Assembly: GCA_020634615.1 (NCBI GenBank)
Contig: JACKBI010000004.1
Coordinates: forward strand, 62,001-126,000
Length of the DNA stretch: 64,000 bases
Direction: 5' to 3'
DNA from: Anaerolineales bacterium
Lineage (GTDB): Bacteria > Chloroflexota > Anaerolineae > JAAEKA01
Part shown: one piece after another, positions 8,058 to 16,500 of the stretch
Layout of the letters: every line of letters begins with the position of its first letter
How positions within the stretch are numbered: the stretch's first letter is position 1
Translations under genes and position numbers: made by a program
The notes under the pieces: generated by a model
What the model was told of the DNA's origin: nothing
Databases searched by the model: none
Seen by the model: only the letters and a program-made list of their open reading frames with translations

Positions 8058-10244
8058 TTAGCGATTGGTCGGGCAGTACTGCTCGAAGTCGCCGACGCAG
8101 ATCTCGTCCCAGGTGCGGAAGCCATCGGCGATGACGGTGTCCGCGATGTTGTCGGCGGTCACGGCCAGCGGCGTCAGCTTCATGAACGGCAGATCGTTGG
8201 TGCCGTTGTTGATGGTGTCGGCGGTCAGCGTGCTGACATCATCGCCGCAAAGCAGAGCGATTGCAGCCTGGGAGGCGGCGTCCGCTTCCAGCTTGATCGG
8301 CTTGTAGACAGTCATCGACTGCCAACCCGACAAGATGTTCTGAATGCCACCCACGGTCGCATCCTGGCCACTGACCGGGATCGGATCCGCACCCTGTGCC
8401 TTCAGCGCCGCAATCACCGACCCGGCCAACCCGTCGTTGGCTGCGAAGGTCGCATCCACGTTGCCGCCAGCCGCAGTCAGAATCTGCTCGTAGATCGTCA
8501 GCGCCTGCTGGTTGTCCCAGTCCGGCACTGCCTGGTCTGCCACCAGCGCCCAGTCACCTGCGTCGTAGTGCGGCTTGGCCACGCCGTAGTAGCCCTCGCG
8601 GAACAGCGTCGCATTGTTGTCGGTCGGCGAGCCGTTGAGCTGCACGACCTGCTTCGGATCAGCATCCAACCCGTCGATCAGCGGCTCCAGGGTCTCGCCC
8701 ATCAGCCGGCCCACCGACACGTTGTCGAAGCTCACGTACACATCCGCACCGGGGCCTTCGATGGTCAGGCGGTCGTAGTCGATCACCTTCACGCCAGCCT
8801 CGCGCGCCTGCGCAATGATCGCTGCGCCAGAGCCACTGTCCAGGTTCACCAGCAACAGCACCTTCGCGCCGTTGGTGATCGCCTGCTCGGCCTGCGTCTG
8901 CTGCATGCGGGCGTCGCCTTCTGCGTTGACGATGGTGTAGTCCACGCCGGCTGCCTTGAAGGCTTCCTCAAAGAAGCGACGGTCGTCAGCTTCCCAGCGG
9001 GCTGATGACGCACTGTCCGGCAGCAAGACAGCAATGCTGCCAGTCGCATCGCAGACAGGGGCGGGTTCGGTCATCGCCGCGCCGCCAGTTGCTTCGGGCG
9101 GGCAGTACTGGGCAAAGTCGCCGACGCAGATCTCGTCCCAGGTGCGGAAGCCATCGGCGATGACGGTGTCCGCGATGTTGTCGGCGGTCACAGCCAGCGG
9201 CGTGAGCTTCATGAAGGGCAGATCGCTGGTACCGTTGTTGATGGTGTCGGCGGTCAGCGTGCTGACATCTTCACCCTTGAGCAGGGCAATGGCGGCCTGA
9301 GCAGCAGCATCAGCTTCCAGCTTGATCGGCTTGTAGACAGTCATCGACTGCCAACCCGACAAGATGTTCTGAATGCCACCCACGGTCGCATCCTGGCCAC
9401 TGACCGGGATCGGATCCGCACCCTGTGCCTTCAGCGCCGCAATCACCGACCCGGCCAACCCGTCGTTGGCTGCGAAGGTCGCATCCACGTTGCCGCCAGC
9501 CGCAGTCAGAATCTGCTCGTAGATCGTCAGCGCCTGCTGGTTGTCCCAGTCCGGCACTGCCTGGTCTGCCACCAGCGCCCAGTCACCTGCGTCGTAGTGC
9601 GGCTTGGCCACGCCGTAGTAGCCCTCGCGGAACAGCGTCGCATTGTTGTCGGTCGGCGAGCCGTTGAGCTGCACGACCTGCTTCGGATCAGCATCCAACC
9701 CGTCGATCAGCGGCTCCAGGGTCTCGCCCATCAGCCGGCCCACCGACACGTTGTCGAAGCTCACGTACACATCCGCACCGGGGCCTTCGATGGTCAGGCG
9801 GTCGTAGTCGATCACCTTCACGCCAGCCTCGCGCGCCTGCGCAATGATCGCTGCGCCAGAGCCACTGTCCAGGTTCACCAGCAACAGCACCTTCGCGCCG
9901 TTGGTGATCGCCTGCTCGGCCTGCGTCTGCTGCATGCGGGCGTCGCCTTCTGCGTTGACGATGGTGTAGTCCACGCCGGCTGCCTTGAAGGCTTCCTCAA
10001 AGAAGCGACGGTCGTCAGCTTCCCAGCGGGCTGATGACGCACTGTCCGGCAGCAAGACAGCAATACTGCCTTCGGACATGGCAGCTTCGGTGGGCGCAGC
10101 GGGCGCCTCAGTAGCGGCAGCCGGAGCAGTCGTAGCTGCTGGCGCGGCGGGCTCCGCGGGCGCCGGCGTAGCCGCCGTTGAACATGCGCTGATCATCATG
10201 ACGATCACGACAAGCAGGCTAAGCAGGGTAAAGCTCTTCTTCAT
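8058..10244 (-). CDS. Sugar-binding lipoprotein with two tandem near-identical periplasmic-binding domains
   Basis: The 728-residue protein begins with a lipoprotein signal (lipobox ISAC, cysteine about 21) and an alanine/proline-rich spacer. Two complete XylF-like type I periplasmic-binding domains follow (each starts GSIAVLLPDSA and ends CVGDFxQYCP), with a period of 343 residues. Normal members have one domain of about 320 residues. The halves are identical over most of their length and differ mainly near the C-terminal ends. It would deliver a monosaccharide to the permease and ATPase downstream. The ATG has AGGAGG seven bases upstream and the gene is the first of the operon. Either a recent in-frame duplication or an assembly duplication; the linker MTEPAPVCDAT is unique to the junction, which favours a real fusion. 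Confidence 0.88.
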   Translation of the reverse strand: MKKSFTLLSLLVVIVMMISACSTAATPAPAEPAAPAATTAPAAATEAPAAPTEAAMSEGSIAVLLPDSASSARWEADDRRFFEEAFKAAGVDYTIVNAEGDARMQQTQAEQAITNGAKVLLLVNLDSGSGAAIIAQAREAGVKVIDYDRLTIEGPGADVYVSFDNVSVGRLMGETLEPLIDGLDADPKQVVQLNGSPTDNNATLFREGYYGVAKPHYDAGDWALVADQAVPDWDNQQALTIYEQILTAAGGNVDATFAANDGLAGSVIAALKAQGADPIPVSGQDATVGGIQNILSGWQSMTVYKPIKLEADAAAQAAIALLKGEDVSTLTADTINNGTSDLPFMKLTPLAVTADNIADTVIADGFRTWDEICVGDFAQYCPPEATGGAAMTEPAPVCDATGSIAVLLPDSASSARWEADDRRFFEEAFKAAGVDYTIVNAEGDARMQQTQAEQAITNGAKVLLLVNLDSGSGAAIIAQAREAGVKVIDYDRLTIEGPGADVYVSFDNVSVGRLMGETLEPLIDGLDADPKQVVQLNGSPTDNNATLFREGYYGVAKPHYDAGDWALVADQAVPDWDNQQALTIYEQILTAAGGNVDATFAANDGLAGSVIAALKAQGADPIPVSGQDATVGGIQNILSGWQSMTVYKPIKLEADAASQAAIALLCGDDVSTLTADTINNGTNDLPFMKLTPLAVTADNIADTVIADGFRTWDEICVGDFEQYCPTNR
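8284..9035. repeat. Tandem internal repeat, downstream copy of identical tract
   Basis: Line-by-line comparison shows this 752-bp tract to be identical to 9313-10064 at an offset of 1029 bases. It encodes most of the second binding domain. The adjoining 8074-8283 differs from its partner at roughly 20 positions. Confidence 0.9.
9313..10064. repeat. Tandem internal repeat, upstream copy of identical tract
   Basis: Partner of 8284-9035. The identical tract ends sharply on both sides: at 9312 (A versus C at 8283) and at 10065 (A versus G at 9036). Such mosaic identity fits gene conversion between the two halves. Confidence 0.9.
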
Positions 10245-10257
10245 AAGAATGTCCTCC

Positions 10258-10702
10258 TGAAGTAGTTGGAAATGGATTGAAATGGCGCGCGACTACTACG
10301 CTGCCCCTGCAAGCAACGTTTCGGACGCGAACCAACGAAAAAGGCGCAAATCGCCTTCGTTCACGTAGTTGGTTAGGATGTAATGACGTGTCTTCAACGA
10401 CCGCACTTGTGCAACCTTGCATGGTGCGCACTTTCGTGGCCGGTGCGCAGATATCGGGACTGTTAGGGATGAAGATTTCGGAGAAGCCCAGCCATAATTG
10501 ACGAGACTGGTGCATTGTAGCACAGGTGATCGGGGCCGTCAATACCGCTATTTTCGGACCAAAGTCCCGAACAATTTCGCTCTTGTGACCATGGACATGA
10601 CCTTCGGCACTGGCTAACATGACCAGCAAACGGCTACTATGGAATCAACAGAAACACTGGCGGCCGGCTACAGACGGCCAGCAGTTGCAAAGGAGCAAAT
10701 CG
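10258..10702. other. Divergent intergenic region with long leader of the sugar operon
   Basis: These 445 bases separate the minus-strand transporter from the plus-strand kinase operon. No convincing gene is seen. The promoter at 10514-10542 implies a leader of about 260 bases for the transporter. Within the leader are a TGCAA-CC-TTGCA inverted repeat (10410-10421) and the palindrome GTGCGCAC (10424-10431), possible operator sequences for a LacI-type or similar regulator; no regulator gene is adjacent. Confidence 0.4.
10514..10542 (-). promoter_or_regulatory. Sigma-70 promoter of the sugar transporter operon
   Basis: Read on the minus strand: TTGACG, a 17-base spacer, then TACAAT preceded by TGC (extended -10). 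Both boxes match consensus at five of six positions. It faces the binding-protein gene that starts at 10244. Confidence 0.65.
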
Positions 10703-11242
10703 ATGAACACTCAACTTACCGAACCAACCACTACCGAGAGCGTCGCCAAACAAACCGATACCCGCGGCCGGATTATTGCGGGCGTTGCCCTGATCCTGAT
10801 CGGTGCGCTGCTGATGATTGCGCAAATTACACAATCGGCCAACCTTGCCCTGCTGGTTCCCATCGCGCTGGGTGTGATCTTCCTGGCCTGGGGCTTGATC
10901 ACGCGCACCTTCGGTCTCATCGTTCCGGGCAGCATCCTGGCAGGCATCGGCTTGGGAACCTACCTGATCACCGGCCCGTACAGCACCATGGAAAGCAACC
11001 CGCAGGGTGGCGTGTTCATGCTCGCCTTCGCTGGTGGCTGGCTGCTGATGTGCCTGCTTTCACCCTTGACCCGCAGTGGGTTCCAATGGTGGCCGCTGAT
11101 CCCGGGCGGCATCATCGGCGCAGTCGGGCTGGCGCTGGTGGGTGGCAGCTTTGGGATGCAAGTGCTGCAAATCATCGGCTATGGTTGGCCGCTGATCCTG
11201 GTCGGCGTCGGCATCTATCTCTTGATCAAACGGCGAGGATAG
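10703..11242 (+). CDS. LiaF/DUF5668-like membrane protein
   Basis: The 179-residue protein has a short polar N-terminus and about five hydrophobic segments, among them VALILIGALLMIA, the PGSILAGIGLGTYL pair and a final LILVGVGIYLLIKRRG. This topology is like the N-terminal membrane part of LiaF/LiaI proteins, which restrain a partner histidine kinase. The gene leads an operon with a LiaS-like kinase and NarL-type regulator. The ATG at 10703 has AAGGAG eight bases upstream; the longer frame from 10619 is rejected. Its membrane segment resembles the C-terminal membrane tail of the J-domain protein at 13326. A role as membrane sensor or kinase modulator is inference. Confidence 0.7.
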   Translation: MNTQLTEPTTTESVAKQTDTRGRIIAGVALILIGALLMIAQITQSANLALLVPIALGVIFLAWGLITRTFGLIVPGSILAGIGLGTYLITGPYSTMESNPQGGVFMLAFAGGWLLMCLLSPLTRSGFQWWPLIPGGIIGAVGLALVGGSFGMQVLQIIGYGWPLILVGVGIYLLIKRRG

Positions 11243-11356
11243 GCTTTGGGTGGGCCGACCGCACAGCCAGACACCAGGGGTTCGGGCGAGCCAGCGCGAA
11301 CCCCTGGTTCTGTCAAACCAGTTGCCGCGAAGACGCAGATAAAGTATCATGCCGAC

Positions 11357-12559
11357 ATGAGTACACAGTCCAAAGCACGCGAACCCCGCAACCTTGCAAG
11401 TATCAGCGCCTACCTGATCATCCCCGCCGTTGGCCTGCCGATGCTGTGGACGATGTTCCAGCGCGATGAACCTACCCGCTGGCTGGCGTCCGCGATGCTG
11501 GCCGTCTTCACACTGCTCTTCTTCTTCCACGAGAGAATTCCAGCGCGCTTGCCGACCTGGGGCAGCTATCTTTACGCAGCCTGCCAAACGCTGCTGGTAA
11601 CCGGTCTGATATTCCTGCCACCCGGTCAGCTTATGGCGGTTATCCTGTTCTTCATACTCAGCGCCGACGTTACCATGCAGTTCTCACAGCGGGTTTCGGC
11701 ACTCTGGATCGCCCTCTTCAGCGTCATCACCCTGATCACCTACGTGGCTCTCGGGGGTGCGGACGCCATTTTCGCTGTTCCGATCTACGTCGCCGGTTAC
11801 ATCTTCTTCTCCACTTTTGCGCAGCAGACGGCGCGTGCCGAGCAGGCACGGGCAGAAAGCGATCGCCTGCTTGGCGAACTCCGGGCAGCCCACCGTCAGC
11901 TTCAGGATTATGCCTTGCAATCTGAAGAGCTGGCAGTGCAGCAGGAACGCAACCGGCTGGCACGCGAGATGCACGACACGCTTGGACATCGCCTGACCGT
12001 TTCCTCGGTGCAGCTTCAGGCTGCAGAACGCCTGATCGCGACTGACCCCGACAGAGCCAGGGAGATGGTGGGGACGGTCCGCGAGCAGATTCGCGAAGGA
12101 TTGGGTGAGTTACGGCGAACCGTGGCAACCTTGCGCGCACCGGTGGAAGCTGACCTGGCGCTGGCGCCTGCGCTCCAGCGTTTGACGGCCGGTTTCCAGG
12201 AGGCAACAGGCATCACCGTGCATCTCGACATGCCTGGCGAACTGCCCGACTTGCCGGCCGGCCACCGCCACGCCCTCTATCGCGGCGCCCAGGAAGGGCT
12301 GACCAACGTACAGCGGCACGCCGCCGCTGCCGACGCGTGGGTCGCACTGATGCGCCGCAACGGCGCTGTCCTGCTGTCCATCCGCGACAACGGTATGGGC
12401 CTGGACGCCAGCGCAGGCGACACACCGGGGTTTGGTCTGCATGGGCTGCGCGAGCGCGCCGCGCAACTGGACGGTACGCTGGTAGTCGGTCGTGCCCCCG
12501 AAGGTGGCACGGAGATTGTGATGTCACTGCCCCTGCGACAGGAGAACGCTCATGCCTGA
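11357..12559 (+). CDS. Membrane sensor histidine kinase (HisKA_3/LiaS-DesK type)
   Basis: A 400-residue kinase: several membrane helices in the first 150 residues, a coiled-coil linker (EQARAESDRLLGEL), the HisKA_3 dimerisation domain with phospho-acceptor His206 in AREMHDTLGH, and an HATPase domain (NVQRHA N-box, DNGMGLD G1, GFGLHGLRERA G2). No periplasmic domain of note is visible, consistent with an intramembrane-sensing kinase. The ATG at 11357 is preferred to the open frame from 11246. The response regulator gene overlaps its end by eight bases, so the two are a pair. Confidence 0.9.
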   Translation: MSTQSKAREPRNLASISAYLIIPAVGLPMLWTMFQRDEPTRWLASAMLAVFTLLFFFHERIPARLPTWGSYLYAACQTLLVTGLIFLPPGQLMAVILFFILSADVTMQFSQRVSALWIALFSVITLITYVALGGADAIFAVPIYVAGYIFFSTFAQQTARAEQARAESDRLLGELRAAHRQLQDYALQSEELAVQQERNRLAREMHDTLGHRLTVSSVQLQAAERLIATDPDRAREMVGTVREQIREGLGELRRTVATLRAPVEADLALAPALQRLTAGFQEATGITVHLDMPGELPDLPAGHRHALYRGAQEGLTNVQRHAAAADAWVALMRRNGAVLLSIRDNGMGLDASAGDTPGFGLHGLRERAAQLDGTLVVGRAPEGGTEIVMSLPLRQENAHA

Positions 12560-13208
12560 CCACGTACGCCTGCTGTTGGTCGATGACCAGCGTCTGATGC
12601 GCGACGGCCTGCGCACGCTGCTCGAGATGGAACCGGAGATGTCAGTGGTCGGCGAAGCCAGCAACGGCCAGGAAGCGCTAAAGCTTTTCGCGACGCTACG
12701 GCCCGATGTCGTCTTGATGGACGTGCGTATGCCAGTCATGGACGGCGTAGAGGCAACACGACAACTGCGTGCGCGCTGGCCCGACGTGCGCGTCATCATC
12801 CTGACCACCTTCGACGACGACGAGTATGTCTTCGAAGGTCTCCGAGCCGGCGCATTGGGCTATCTGTTGAAAGATGTCGGCATGCAGGAGCTGACCGATG
12901 CGATCCACACGGTGATGGCCGGCGGCGTGCTGATCGAGCCATCCGTCGCGCGCAAGGTAGTAGCCGAGTTTGCCCGCATGACACCGCAAACGCCTGCCGT
13001 TGACTCTGATCTGATCGACGCGCTATCCGAACGCGAGATCGAAATCCTCAAACTGCTGGCAGAAGGGATGACCAACCGCGAGATCGCGGGTCGACTTTAT
13101 CTGGCCGAAGGAACCGTCAAGAACTACGTTACCAACATCCTCAGCAAGATAGGTGCGCGCGACCGGACCCAGGCAGCGCTGCGGGCGCGCGAGCTGCAAC
13201 TACTGTAA
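12552..13208 (+). CDS. NarL/LiaR-family response regulator
   Basis: The 218-residue regulator has a receiver domain with acidic residues Asp11-Asp12, phospho-acceptor Asp57 in LMDVRMP and Lys in LLKDVG, and a C-terminal LuxR-type helix-turn-helix (LSEREIEILKLLAEGMTNREIA). It should bind DNA as a dimer once phosphorylated by the overlapping kinase. The ATG has GGAG eight bases upstream inside the kinase gene. Targets are unknown; the J-domain membrane protein gene just downstream, with its own promoter, is an attractive candidate because it shares the membrane module of the first operon gene. Confidence 0.92.
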   Translation: MPDHVRLLLVDDQRLMRDGLRTLLEMEPEMSVVGEASNGQEALKLFATLRPDVVLMDVRMPVMDGVEATRQLRARWPDVRVIILTTFDDDEYVFEGLRAGALGYLLKDVGMQELTDAIHTVMAGGVLIEPSVARKVVAEFARMTPQTPAVDSDLIDALSEREIEILKLLAEGMTNREIAGRLYLAEGTVKNYVTNILSKIGARDRTQAALRARELQLL

Positions 13209-13256
13209 GCCAGGCTCCCCAGTGGTCGGGAAACAAGCACAATTCTGACAAAGCTA

Positions 13257-13265
13257 TGCTATAAT
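13257..13265 (+). promoter_or_regulatory. Extended -10 promoter before the J-domain gene
   Basis: TGCTATAAT at 13257-13265 is a perfect extended -10 element located 61 bases upstream of the ATG at 13326. No good -35 box is visible, as expected for some extended -10 promoters or an activator-dependent one. Confidence 0.5.
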
Positions 13266-13325
13266 CGATGACAACCGGCGCAAACGCGACCAAACCGCAG
13301 GTCGGTCGTATTGAAGATAGCGATT

Positions 13326-14783
13326 ATGGACTACAAAGATTATTACGGCATTCTGGGCATTTCGCGCGAGGCAGACAGCGACGAGATCAAACGCGCCTAC
13401 CGCAAGATGGCGCGCATCTATCACCCTGACGTCAATCCCGACAAAGTGACCGCAACTGAGCGCTTCAAAGACATCAATGAAGCGTACACCGTCCTGTCGG
13501 ATCAGGACAAGCGGCGACGCTACGACCAGATCAACACCAGCTACGAGCAGATGCGCCGTTCGTCGACGCGTACATCCTCGACGACGGGCCAGACACGCGC
13601 TCGCACCACTTCCTCTTCATACTCGTACACGACCTCGTCCTCCTACTCTTCGGCCGCCGGCTCTTCCGCCAAACGTTCGGCTGATGCAGACAGCAGCAGG
13701 GCCGGTGCAGCCAACGGCAGCGCCGGCGCATCCAGCGGCAGATCCACGGGTGGACCTCGCCGAACAAATACCGGCACGATCTCCGAAGAAGACATGGAGC
13801 GTATCTTCCGCGGCTTTGGCTGGGCCTACTCGGCAGCACGCGGCCAGCGCACTGCCAGCAGCGGTGCTGATTTCTCCGACTTTTTCGATGCCATCTTCGG
13901 CGGTATGTGGGGCCGAAGTGAAGAGGACGCCAACAGCACCGAGTTCCGGCCCGGTCGCGATCTGCAAACCGAAGCGACGCTGACGCTGGAGGAAGCATTC
14001 AGCGGCGCGTATCGAGTGGTCTCGCTCAACGACGGCCGCAAGGTGGAGATCAGCATCCCGCCCGGCGTCTCAACCGGCTCCAAGCTGCGCGTCCGCGATC
14101 AGGGCAGCCGCTCGTTTGGCAGGCCGCGCGGCCATCTCTATGTCAATATCACCGTCAAGCCACACCCACAGCTCGCTCGCGAGGGCGACGATCTACGCGT
14201 CAACGTGACCGTTCCCTATCAGGTCGCGGCAAAATCGGGCGAGGTCAAGGTGTCAGCACCGGATCGCACCGTTGTCTTGAAGATACCGGCCGGCACACAG
14301 AACGGTCAGGTGTTCCGCCTCAAAGGCCTTGGCATGCCCCGTCTGACGCCTGACAAGCTGCGCGGCGACTTGCTGGTCGAAGTGACCGTGTTGCCCGCGC
14401 CGCCGCCGAAATCAGACGGCCCCCGTCCCTCAGCGCGGCGATCAACCAGAAATTCGCAATCCATCGGCGCCCGCATCGGCGGGTGGCTGCGCAACCTGAC
14501 CGGGCTGGCGCTTGTCATCATCGGGCTAACAGCATTCGTCGCGGTCGCGCTGAGTTCCGGCATCGCCGGCTGGCAGTTGGCAGCGGTCATCGGCGCGATC
14601 CTGATCGCTCACGGGCTGGCGACGCGTTCCTGGCTCGTTGCGCCGGGCGCAGTCGTAACTGGCGCCGGCATAGGTTATGCCCTATGGAACGGCACTGAGG
14701 TCGCAGAAGTAGCCCAGTATGCGCTGCCGCTGCTGCCTCTGGCGTTGGGATGGTACCTGTTGCTCTACCGTCCCGCTACCTGA
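13326..14783 (+). CDS. Membrane-anchored type II J-domain co-chaperone
   Basis: The 485-residue protein has a J domain at 1-70 with HPD at 33-35, a low-complexity serine/threonine/alanine linker (about 78-150), a G/F-like region (FRGFGWAYSA, FSDFFDAIFGG), then DnaJ C-terminal substrate-binding domains (about 210-360) without the four-cysteine zinc finger. Unlike DnaJ or CbpA it continues for about 110 residues with three to four membrane helices. It should recruit DnaK to the membrane. The ATG at 13326 is used because the J domain starts there; the TTG at 13311 is less likely. A terminator follows at 14803. Confidence 0.85.
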   Translation: MDYKDYYGILGISREADSDEIKRAYRKMARIYHPDVNPDKVTATERFKDINEAYTVLSDQDKRRRYDQINTSYEQMRRSSTRTSSTTGQTRARTTSSSYSYTTSSSYSSAAGSSAKRSADADSSRAGAANGSAGASSGRSTGGPRRTNTGTISEEDMERIFRGFGWAYSAARGQRTASSGADFSDFFDAIFGGMWGRSEEDANSTEFRPGRDLQTEATLTLEEAFSGAYRVVSLNDGRKVEISIPPGVSTGSKLRVRDQGSRSFGRPRGHLYVNITVKPHPQLAREGDDLRVNVTVPYQVAAKSGEVKVSAPDRTVVLKIPAGTQNGQVFRLKGLGMPRLTPDKLRGDLLVEVTVLPAPPPKSDGPRPSARRSTRNSQSIGARIGGWLRNLTGLALVIIGLTAFVAVALSSGIAGWQLAAVIGAILIAHGLATRSWLVAPGAVVTGAGIGYALWNGTEVAEVAQYALPLLPLALGWYLLLYRPAT

Positions 14784-14802
14784 TCGATTGACTTCTTTTT
14801 GA

Positions 14803-14830
14803 AGAGTCGCCGCAAGGCGGCTCTTTTTTT
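14803..14830 (+). terminator. Intrinsic terminator after the membrane J-domain gene
   Basis: AGAGTCGCC and GGCGGCTCT form a nine-pair stem (one G-T pair) with a GCAA tetraloop, followed by seven T residues. It lies 20 bases after the stop codon. Confidence 0.9.
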
Positions 14831-14843
14831 GTCGGTTGACGAT

Positions 14844-14871
14844 TGGTGCCCGCTGCATCCTGTGGTATAGT
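14844..14871 (+). promoter_or_regulatory. Candidate promoter of the acetyltransferase gene
   Basis: TTGGTG at 14844-14849, a 16-base spacer and TATAGT at 14866-14871 preceded by TGG lie 29 bases before the ATG at 14900. Located just behind the upstream terminator. Confidence 0.45.
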
Positions 14872-14899
14872 TGGCGCAACACCACAGAGGACATCGATT

Positions 14900-15478
14900 A
14901 TGGAATCAATCAACATGTTTCAGGGTTCGCGCGTTCGCCTGACGGCGCCGCGTGCTGGCGATGCTGCCACCATGTCGCGCTGGCACGAGGATGGCTGGTT
15001 TTTGCGTCTGATAAACGCCAGCACGGCGCGCCCGCAGAGCGAGTCGCAAATCCAGGCATGGATCGATGAAACTGACAAGAGCGACCATGATATCGTGCTG
15101 GCAGTTCGATTGGTCGATACCGACGAGCTGATCGGCTGGATCGAGCTGACCGGCATCCTCTGGAACTGCGGCACCACCATGCTCGGCATCGCGGTTGGCG
15201 ATTCAGCGCGCTGGGATCAGGGATACGGTCGCGAGGCAATGGAACTGACTCTGCGCTACGCCTTCGACGAATTGAACCTGCACCGGGTCGGGCTGACGGT
15301 GTTCAGCTACAACCAGCGCGCCGTCGCGCTCTACGAGAAGCTGGGCTTCACCTATGAAGGCGCACAACGCGAGTTTCTCCACCGTGGCGGCCAGCGCCAT
15401 GACATGTATTACTACGGCTTGTTGCGTCGCGAGTGGGAAACACGCGCAGACCTAGATCACACGCCTGCCACGATTTGA
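14900..15478 (+). CDS. GNAT N-acetyltransferase (RimJ/SpeG-like)
   Basis: The 192-residue protein belongs to the Acetyltransf_3 branch of GNAT. The acetyl-CoA-binding segment is DQGYGREAMELTL (about 110-122) and the NQRAVALYEKLGF helix-strand near residue 150 closes the fold. Members acetylate ribosomal protein N-termini, polyamines or antibiotics; the substrate is not evident here. The start at 14900 follows GAGG nine bases upstream; the open frame continues further up but has no better start. The aldo-keto reductase gene begins 15 bases after the stop, so the two are probably one operon. Confidence 0.85.
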   Translation: MESINMFQGSRVRLTAPRAGDAATMSRWHEDGWFLRLINASTARPQSESQIQAWIDETDKSDHDIVLAVRLVDTDELIGWIELTGILWNCGTTMLGIAVGDSARWDQGYGREAMELTLRYAFDELNLHRVGLTVFSYNQRAVALYEKLGFTYEGAQREFLHRGGQRHDMYYYGLLRREWETRADLDHTPATI

Positions 15479-15493
15479 ACCGAGGAGCAACCC

Positions 15494-16474
15494 ATGCAAT
15501 ACACTAATCTTGGTCATACCGGCCTAAAAGTCTCCCGAATCTGTCTCGGTTGCATGACCTACGGCACGTCACAATGGCGTGACTGGGTGCTGGACGAAGC
15601 TGAGAGCCGGCCGTTCTTCGCCCGCGCGCTGGAGCTTGGGATCAACTTCTTTGACACCGCCGATATGTATTCACGCGGCGTCAGCGAAGAGGTACTGGGA
15701 CGCGCCATGCGCGATCTGGCGAACCGTGACGACGTGGTCATCGCCACCAAGGTCTACTTCCACTGGAGTGATACGCCCAACCGCGGCGGCCTGTCGCGCA
15801 AGCATATTATGGCCTCTATCGACGGCTCGCTACGCCGGCTTGGCATGGATTACGTCGATCTCTACCAGATCCATCGCTGGGACTACGAGACGCCCATAGA
15901 AGAGACCATGGAAGCGCTGCACGACGTGGTCAAAGCCGGCAAGGCACGCTATATCGGGGCGTCCAGCATGTACGCATGGCAGTTCGCCACCGCGCAACAT
16001 GTCGCTGAAAGATACGGCTGGACCCGTTTCATCAGCATGCAGAACCATTACAATCTGGTTTACCGCGAGGAAGAACGCGAGATGAACCCGCTGTGCGCGG
16101 CGCAGGGAGTCGGTTTGATCCCGTGGAGCCCGCTGGCGCGGGGCTTTCTGGCCGGTAATCGCACCCGCGGCGGCGGCCATCCCACCGTGCGCGCCGGGAC
16201 CGATGACTTCGCCCATCAGCTCTACTACCAGGATGCCGACTTTGCCGTCGTGGATCGGGTCGTCGAGATCGCGCAGAAACACGACGTCAGCCCGGCGCAG
16301 ATCGCGCTGGCCTGGCTGCTGGCGCAGCCGGCCGTTGCCAGTCCCATCATCGGCGCCAGCAAGATGTATCAACTTGAGGAAGCGGTGGAAGCGCTGAAGA
16401 TCGATCTCACCCCGGAAGAGCGCAGTGCGCTCCAGGCGCCCTATGTCCCGCATCCCGTGCTTGGGCATTCTTAG
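15494..16474 (+). CDS. Aldo/keto reductase
   Basis: The 326-residue TIM-barrel oxidoreductase shows the catalytic tetrad of the family: Asp and Tyr in FFDTADMYSRG, Lys in IATKVYF and His in LYQIHRWD. The C-terminal NADPH-binding loop has GASKMYQLEEAVEAL. Overall it is most like YajO/YghZ-type reductases, which reduce diverse carbonyls with NADPH. The ATG follows GAGGAG at 15482-15487. It is a cytosolic enzyme; the physiological substrate cannot be inferred from neighbours. Confidence 0.9.
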   Translation: MQYTNLGHTGLKVSRICLGCMTYGTSQWRDWVLDEAESRPFFARALELGINFFDTADMYSRGVSEEVLGRAMRDLANRDDVVIATKVYFHWSDTPNRGGLSRKHIMASIDGSLRRLGMDYVDLYQIHRWDYETPIEETMEALHDVVKAGKARYIGASSMYAWQFATAQHVAERYGWTRFISMQNHYNLVYREEEREMNPLCAAQGVGLIPWSPLARGFLAGNRTRGGGHPTVRAGTDDFAHQLYYQDADFAVVDRVVEIAQKHDVSPAQIALAWLLAQPAVASPIIGASKMYQLEEAVEALKIDLTPEERSALQAPYVPHPVLGHS

Positions 16475-16500
16475 GTCGATTCATACCCGTGGAGGCAGCA

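Noticed and set aside
8058..10244. CRISPR or other short-repeat array
   Set aside because: The repeats are two long in-frame copies of a gene domain, not short direct repeats with spacers; none was found elsewhere in the window either.
10219..10629. 136-codon minus-strand frame upstream of the binding protein
   Set aside because: It overlaps the start of the binding-protein gene and its promoter and leader; composition is not protein-like.
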